From Gaiellasilicea sp045403015 (GTDB lineage Bacteria > Actinomycetota > Thermoleophilia > Gaiellales > Gaiellaceae): a stretch of 10,598 bases of DNA. Below are positions 8,269-10,598 of this stretch, piece after piece. Location of the stretch: assembly GCA_045403015.1 (NCBI GenBank), contig JAXIPI010000221.1:1-10598 (forward strand), given 5' to 3'. Below the pieces are notes generated by a model. It was not told the origin of the DNA, did no database searches, and saw only the letters and a program-made list of their open reading frames with translations. A program made the position numbers and the translations under genes. How positions within the stretch are numbered: position 1 is the first letter of the stretch; every line of letters begins with the position of its first letter.

Positions 8269-8973
8269 TCAGGCGTGCGGTGCGACGGAAGCGGACCAGC
8301 GTGGCAGCCTCGCCCTGACAGTCGTCGGCCCGCCCGGTTTGCTCTCGATCTCGAGGAGGCCGTCGAGCAGCCGGAGGCGCTCACGCATGCCCGCGAGGCC
8401 CATGCCACTCTCGCCGTTCTCAGCGGGGACGAACGTGTCCGCGTCGAAGCCGTGGCCGTCGTCTCTGATCTCCATGCAAACGCCCTCGGCATCGTCTTCG
8501 CGAAGCGTCACGGAGACGGCGTGGCTGCCGCTGTGCTGCTTGACGTTGCTCAGCGCTTCCTGCAGAACACGCAGGAGCGCGATCCGCTGCGATGCGCTCA
8601 GTGTGTCGAACGTGCCGTCGACGACGATCGAGGTCGAGATCTCCGTCCGGCGACCCAGGGCTGTGAGCTCGCGCCCGACTGCGTCCGGCAGCGGCTGCTG
8701 AAGTAGCGAGCGCGGCTCGAGCGAATGCGCCAGGTCACGTAGGTCCTGATGCAGCTCGGCCAGCTGCGCCTGGAGGTCGGCAAAGCGGCCGATCACCGGC
8801 TCGTGGTGCTCCCTCCCGACTAGCATGACCATCTGGTCGCGCAGCAGGCGAACGTCCTGCGCCAGGGCGTAGACCTGTTGGAGTGGACCGTCATGGAGGT
8901 CGTATCCCAGGCGGACGAGCAGCCGCTCATTCGCGGCCGCGGCGCCGGGCTCATGCTCCGGCGCTCCGGTCAT
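8269..8973 (-). CDS. Soluble NarL/DegS-type sensor histidine kinase
   Basis: This 234-aa protein is a minimal histidine kinase. The HisKA_3 dimerisation domain (about 15-90) carries the phosphorylated His27 in YDLHDGPLQQVYALAQD. The HATPase_c domain (about 130-225) has the N box EALSNVKQHS (139-148), the G1 box DDGHGFD (171-177) and the G2 box GMGLAGMRERL (190-200). It should autophosphorylate and pass the phosphate to the response regulator encoded just upstream. There is no membrane helix and no PAS, GAF or other sensor domain; only about 20 residues precede the His domain, so the stimulus must come through a partner or an unseen cytoplasmic cue. The start is uncertain: ATG at 8973 is used, GTG at 8985 is equally possible, and ATG at 9048 would overlap the regulator. 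None has a strong ribosome site. Confidence 0.88.
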   Translation of the reverse strand: MTGAPEHEPGAAAANERLLVRLGYDLHDGPLQQVYALAQDVRLLRDQMVMLVGREHHEPVIGRFADLQAQLAELHQDLRDLAHSLEPRSLLQQPLPDAVGRELTALGRRTEISTSIVVDGTFDTLSASQRIALLRVLQEALSNVKQHSGSHAVSVTLREDDAEGVCMEIRDDGHGFDADTFVPAENGESGMGLAGMRERLRLLDGLLEIESKPGGPTTVRARLPRWSASVAPHA

Positions 8974-8998
8974 CGTGCCGTTCACGCGCGCCGCTGGC

Positions 8999-9643
8999 CT
9001 ATGCGGACTCGGCGGTGGCTGCCGCGACGAGACCCGTGCGATAGGCATATCGAGCCGCCTCGGTTCGACTCGAGATTCCGAGCTTCCGGTAGATGTTGCG
9101 CAGGTGGAACTTGACGGTCTGCTCGCTGATCCAGAGCTGGCGGCCGATCTCGCGGTTCGACAGCCCGCGGGCGACCGCCTCGAGAACGACACCTTCGCGG
9201 TCGCTGAGGGGGGTCGTTCCGGCGGTCGGAGCGGCGCCGAGCGGCTCCTTCTCTCCCCAGACCGCGAATGGCTCACCTGAAACCGCCTTGCGCACCACGT
9301 CCGCGAGATCGACCGGCTCGACGGTCTTGACCACGTAACCGAGCGCACCGGCCTGACGCGCCGCCTCGATCTGTGCCTCGTCGCTGTAACTCGAGAGGAT
9401 CACGACCGCGAGCGCGGGATCGTGCTTGCGGAGCCGCTCCAGGCAGGCGAGGCCGTCGAGCTCGGGCATCCGCAGGTCGAGCAGCACCACGTCCGGTTTC
9501 GTCTCGCGGACCGCAGAGACGACCTGGCTACCGACCGAGATCTCGCTGACAATCTCGAAGTCCTCCACATCGGCGAATGCGCGCCGGACCGCGGCCAGCA
9601 TGAGCCGATGGTCATCCGCCACGAGTACTCGAAGTGTGTCCAA
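8999..9643 (-). CDS. NarL/LuxR-family response regulator
   Basis: A 214-aa DNA-binding response regulator. The receiver (about 3-120) has the acidic pair Asp10-Asp11, the phosphorylated Asp56 in DVVLLDLRMP, Ser84 and Lys106 in GYVVKTVEP. The LuxR-type helix-turn-helix (about 145-205) reads LSNREIGRQLWISEQTVKFHLRNIYRKLGI in overlapping segments. The TTG at 9643 is chosen because it gives the usual family length and GAAGGG lies about nine bases upstream. The frame stays open to an ATG at 9727, but those extra codons have only about 54% G/C in third position and no ribosome site. It ends 13-25 bases before the kinase, with which it surely forms a pair. Target genes are unknown; the Tad operon and the Cys-repeat gene are only neighbours. 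Confidence 0.9.
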   Translation of the reverse strand: MDTLRVLVADDHRLMLAAVRRAFADVEDFEIVSEISVGSQVVSAVRETKPDVVLLDLRMPELDGLACLERLRKHDPALAVVILSSYSDEAQIEAARQAGALGYVVKTVEPVDLADVVRKAVSGEPFAVWGEKEPLGAAPTAGTTPLSDREGVVLEAVARGLSNREIGRQLWISEQTVKFHLRNIYRKLGISSRTEAARYAYRTGLVAAATAESA

Positions 9644-9750
9644 CGCCGCAGTCCCTTCTGTGAGCGTTCCCGTTGAGGATCGCCTTCCAAGACGATCCAT
9701 GATTCGGGCTGACGATGCGTCCCCCATCCGGGCGATGGCCCGATTTGCCT

Positions 9751-9776
9751 GTGTGGGGCGCGGCTGCGCCCCACAC
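9751..9776 (-). terminator. Strong hairpin between the Cys-repeat gene and the response regulator
   Basis: A perfect 11-bp stem (GTGTGGGGCGC and its complement) closes a four-base loop. It lies 16 bases past the stop of the - strand gene at 9793. Almost all pairs are G-C and no U-run follows. It most likely ends the Cys-repeat transcript and isolates the two-component pair as a separate unit. Confidence 0.7.
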
Positions 9777-9792
9777 GAGTGCCCTCGCTATC

Positions 9793-10332
9793 TCAGCCGT
9801 GGTGTGCCTGCGCGAGCGTTGAGACGCACTTGCCGAACGCGTTGGCCTTCCCGCCGTACTTCGCGCTGAAGGCGGCATCCCCGAGCTCCTTGCGCTCCGC
9901 CTTGCACGAGCGGGCCGCGTTGACGGTGGCTTTCCGGTCCCCGACGGACGCCGCCAGCCGCTTCGACTGGACGCACCGCTGAAGGGCGTTCGCACCGTTC
10001 TTGCCGGTCCCATAGAACTGGGCGAACGTCTTGTCACCGTGTGCCGCCGCGAAACCGGCGTCGGCCTGCTCAGCCTTGCACGCGGTCACGGCCTCGAGCC
10101 GGTTCTGGTGCTCGCCACGTGTCCATTTCGAGACGCATTGTCCGAAGGCGTTCGACTTGTCGGCGTTCGTGCCGTACGTCGAGGTGAACATCGCCGCGCC
10201 GAGGCTGGTGCGCAGCGCCTGGCAGGCTCGGGCACCGTTGGCCTTGTCGGCTGCTGTGGCCGCGTCGGCGAAGGCCGCCGCCGGCAGCAGAACTGCTGCG
10301 ACGAGGCCGATGGTGAGGACTCTCAACTTCAT
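9793..10332 (-). CDS. Secreted protein of three Cys-paired repeats
   Basis: A 179-aa exported protein. A signal peptide (residues 1-22, cleavage after AFA) precedes three related units: about 36-70, 84-124 and 142-173. Each unit begins with ACxA or SCKAE and has an aromatic residue followed by YG (TYGT, FYGT, KYGG). It then has N-A-F/L and ends in CV. The six cysteines fall one pair per unit (37/66, 85/120, 143/169), with 28, 34 and 25 residues between partners, so each unit may close with its own disulfide. AAGGAGG (10340-10346), seven bases before the ATG at 10332, fixes the start; the frame remains open upstream, but without such a site. The family is not one I can name. A structural, binding or cell-surface role is possible. 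Confidence 0.85.
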   Translation of the reverse strand: MKLRVLTIGLVAAVLLPAAAFADAATAADKANGARACQALRTSLGAAMFTSTYGTNADKSNAFGQCVSKWTRGEHQNRLEAVTACKAEQADAGFAAAHGDKTFAQFYGTGKNGANALQRCVQSKRLAASVGDRKATVNAARSCKAERKELGDAAFSAKYGGKANAFGKCVSTLAQAHHG

Positions 10333-10414
10333 CCTGGTTCCTCCTTGGGATTTCCGTTTGCAGGTGAAAGAGCTAGGACGAAGCATTGGTCCCATCTGAC
10401 GCCGGCGCATCAGA

Positions 10415-10446
10415 GCGATGTAAAGCCACATTCGGGCGATGTAAAG
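10415..10446 (-). promoter_or_regulatory. Spaced direct repeat upstream of the Cys-repeat gene
   Basis: The 11-mer CTTTACATCGC (as read on the - strand) occurs at 10436-10446 and again at 10415-10425. The 21-base period is about two turns of the helix, and similarity extends imperfectly to 16 of 20 bases. It lies 80-115 bases ahead of the start codon at 10332 and after the terminator of the preceding gene, where a regulator site or promoter element would be expected. TTTACA also resembles a -35 hexamer, but no convincing -10 is seen. Function is inference. Confidence 0.4.
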
Positions 10447-10485
10447 GCTGAGCCGGGCGCTGTCACCAGCGCCCGGCGGCTCAGC
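10447..10485 (-). terminator. Long hairpin terminator of the - strand gene at the window end
   Basis: GCTGAG-CCGGGCGCT pairs with its complement across a six-base loop (GTCACC), with only a three-base bulge in one arm, giving 15 pairs. It starts 21 bases past the stop codon at 10507-10509 on the - strand. No U-run follows, apart from CCTTTACATC. Confidence 0.75.
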
Positions 10486-10506
10486 GAGGCTTCGCGAACC
10501 CTCTGG

Positions 10507-10598
10507 CTAGCAGAAGACGATCTGATTGCTGAACGCCGAAGCGTTCCCGGAGGAGTCGACCGCTCTGATCGCGATCGTGTTCGGTCCCTCTCCTCGGC
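10507..10598 (-). CDS. C-terminal end of a fibronectin/Ig-like secreted protein (partial)
   Basis: Only the last 29 complete codons are inside the window; the gene enters from the right edge. The peptide includes GEGPNTIAIRAVDSSGNAS and ends SNQIVFC before the stop. The pattern of an alternating strand, then AVDxxGNxS, then a final strand is typical of fibronectin type III or Ig-like repeats in bacterial surface proteins. The last residue is a cysteine. The reading is supported by the pattern and by the strong hairpin just after the stop. The function of the whole protein cannot be told from this piece. Confidence 0.6.
   Translation of the reverse strand, partial: RGEGPNTIAIRAVDSSGNASAFSNQIVFC

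Noticed and set aside
10415..10446. Direct repeat considered as the start of a CRISPR array
   Set aside because: There are only two 11-base copies with a 10-base spacer and no cas genes; this is far too short for CRISPR.

Overview
The window is high-GC, densely packed DNA whose real genes show a strong G/C bias at third codon positions and start with ATG, GTG or TTG. The gene families suggest an actinobacterium, probably a deep lineage such as Thermoleophilia. They are a Tad pilus operon without an outer-membrane secretin, a NarL/DegS-type two-component pair, FxLYD-like and fibronectin-like secreted proteins, and a Cys-repeat secreted protein. This placement is inferred from gene style; no rRNA or other phylogenetic marker is present.

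Left part (54-7268, + strand): one tightly coupled operon for a Flp/Tad pilus. The order is cpaB (periplasm-side SAF protein), cpaE/tadZ (pseudo-receiver plus MinD/ParA-like ATPase), cpaF/tadA (secretion ATPase), a tadB-type platform gene fused to an N-terminal extracellular von Willebrand factor A domain, tadC, and a secreted Ig/FxLYD-like protein. Junctions are ATGA overlaps or gaps of 2-10 bases up to tadC. The secreted protein follows tadC either by a GTGA overlap or after an 80-base gap. TadZ would localise the machine, TadA would power it, the two T2SSF proteins would form the membrane platform, and the VWA and secreted proteins would act outside. No pilin, prepilin peptidase, TadE/F or secretin gene is inside the window; they may lie upstream of base 1.

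Middle (7269-8268): a perfect 11-bp inverted repeat closes the Tad region. It is followed by a small three-helix membrane protein with a TTG start (7392-7691). That gene converges, with only 4 bases between stop codons, on a 75-aa protein on the - strand (7696-7923). Upstream of the 75-aa gene lies a cluster of three short dyads. The rest of the gap to 8268 holds at best one doubtful small - strand ORF.

Right part (- strand): a NarL/LuxR-type response regulator (8999-9643) followed by its probable partner, a soluble HisKA_3 histidine kinase without sensor domain (8269-8973). Upstream of these, and separated by a strong hairpin, is a secreted protein made of three Cys-x(25-34)-Cys repeats (9793-10332). 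Its upstream region carries a spaced 11-bp direct repeat. The window ends in the C-terminus of a further - strand gene with a fibronectin/Ig-like end, followed by a long terminator hairpin. No tRNA, rRNA, CRISPR array, insertion sequence or phage gene was seen.
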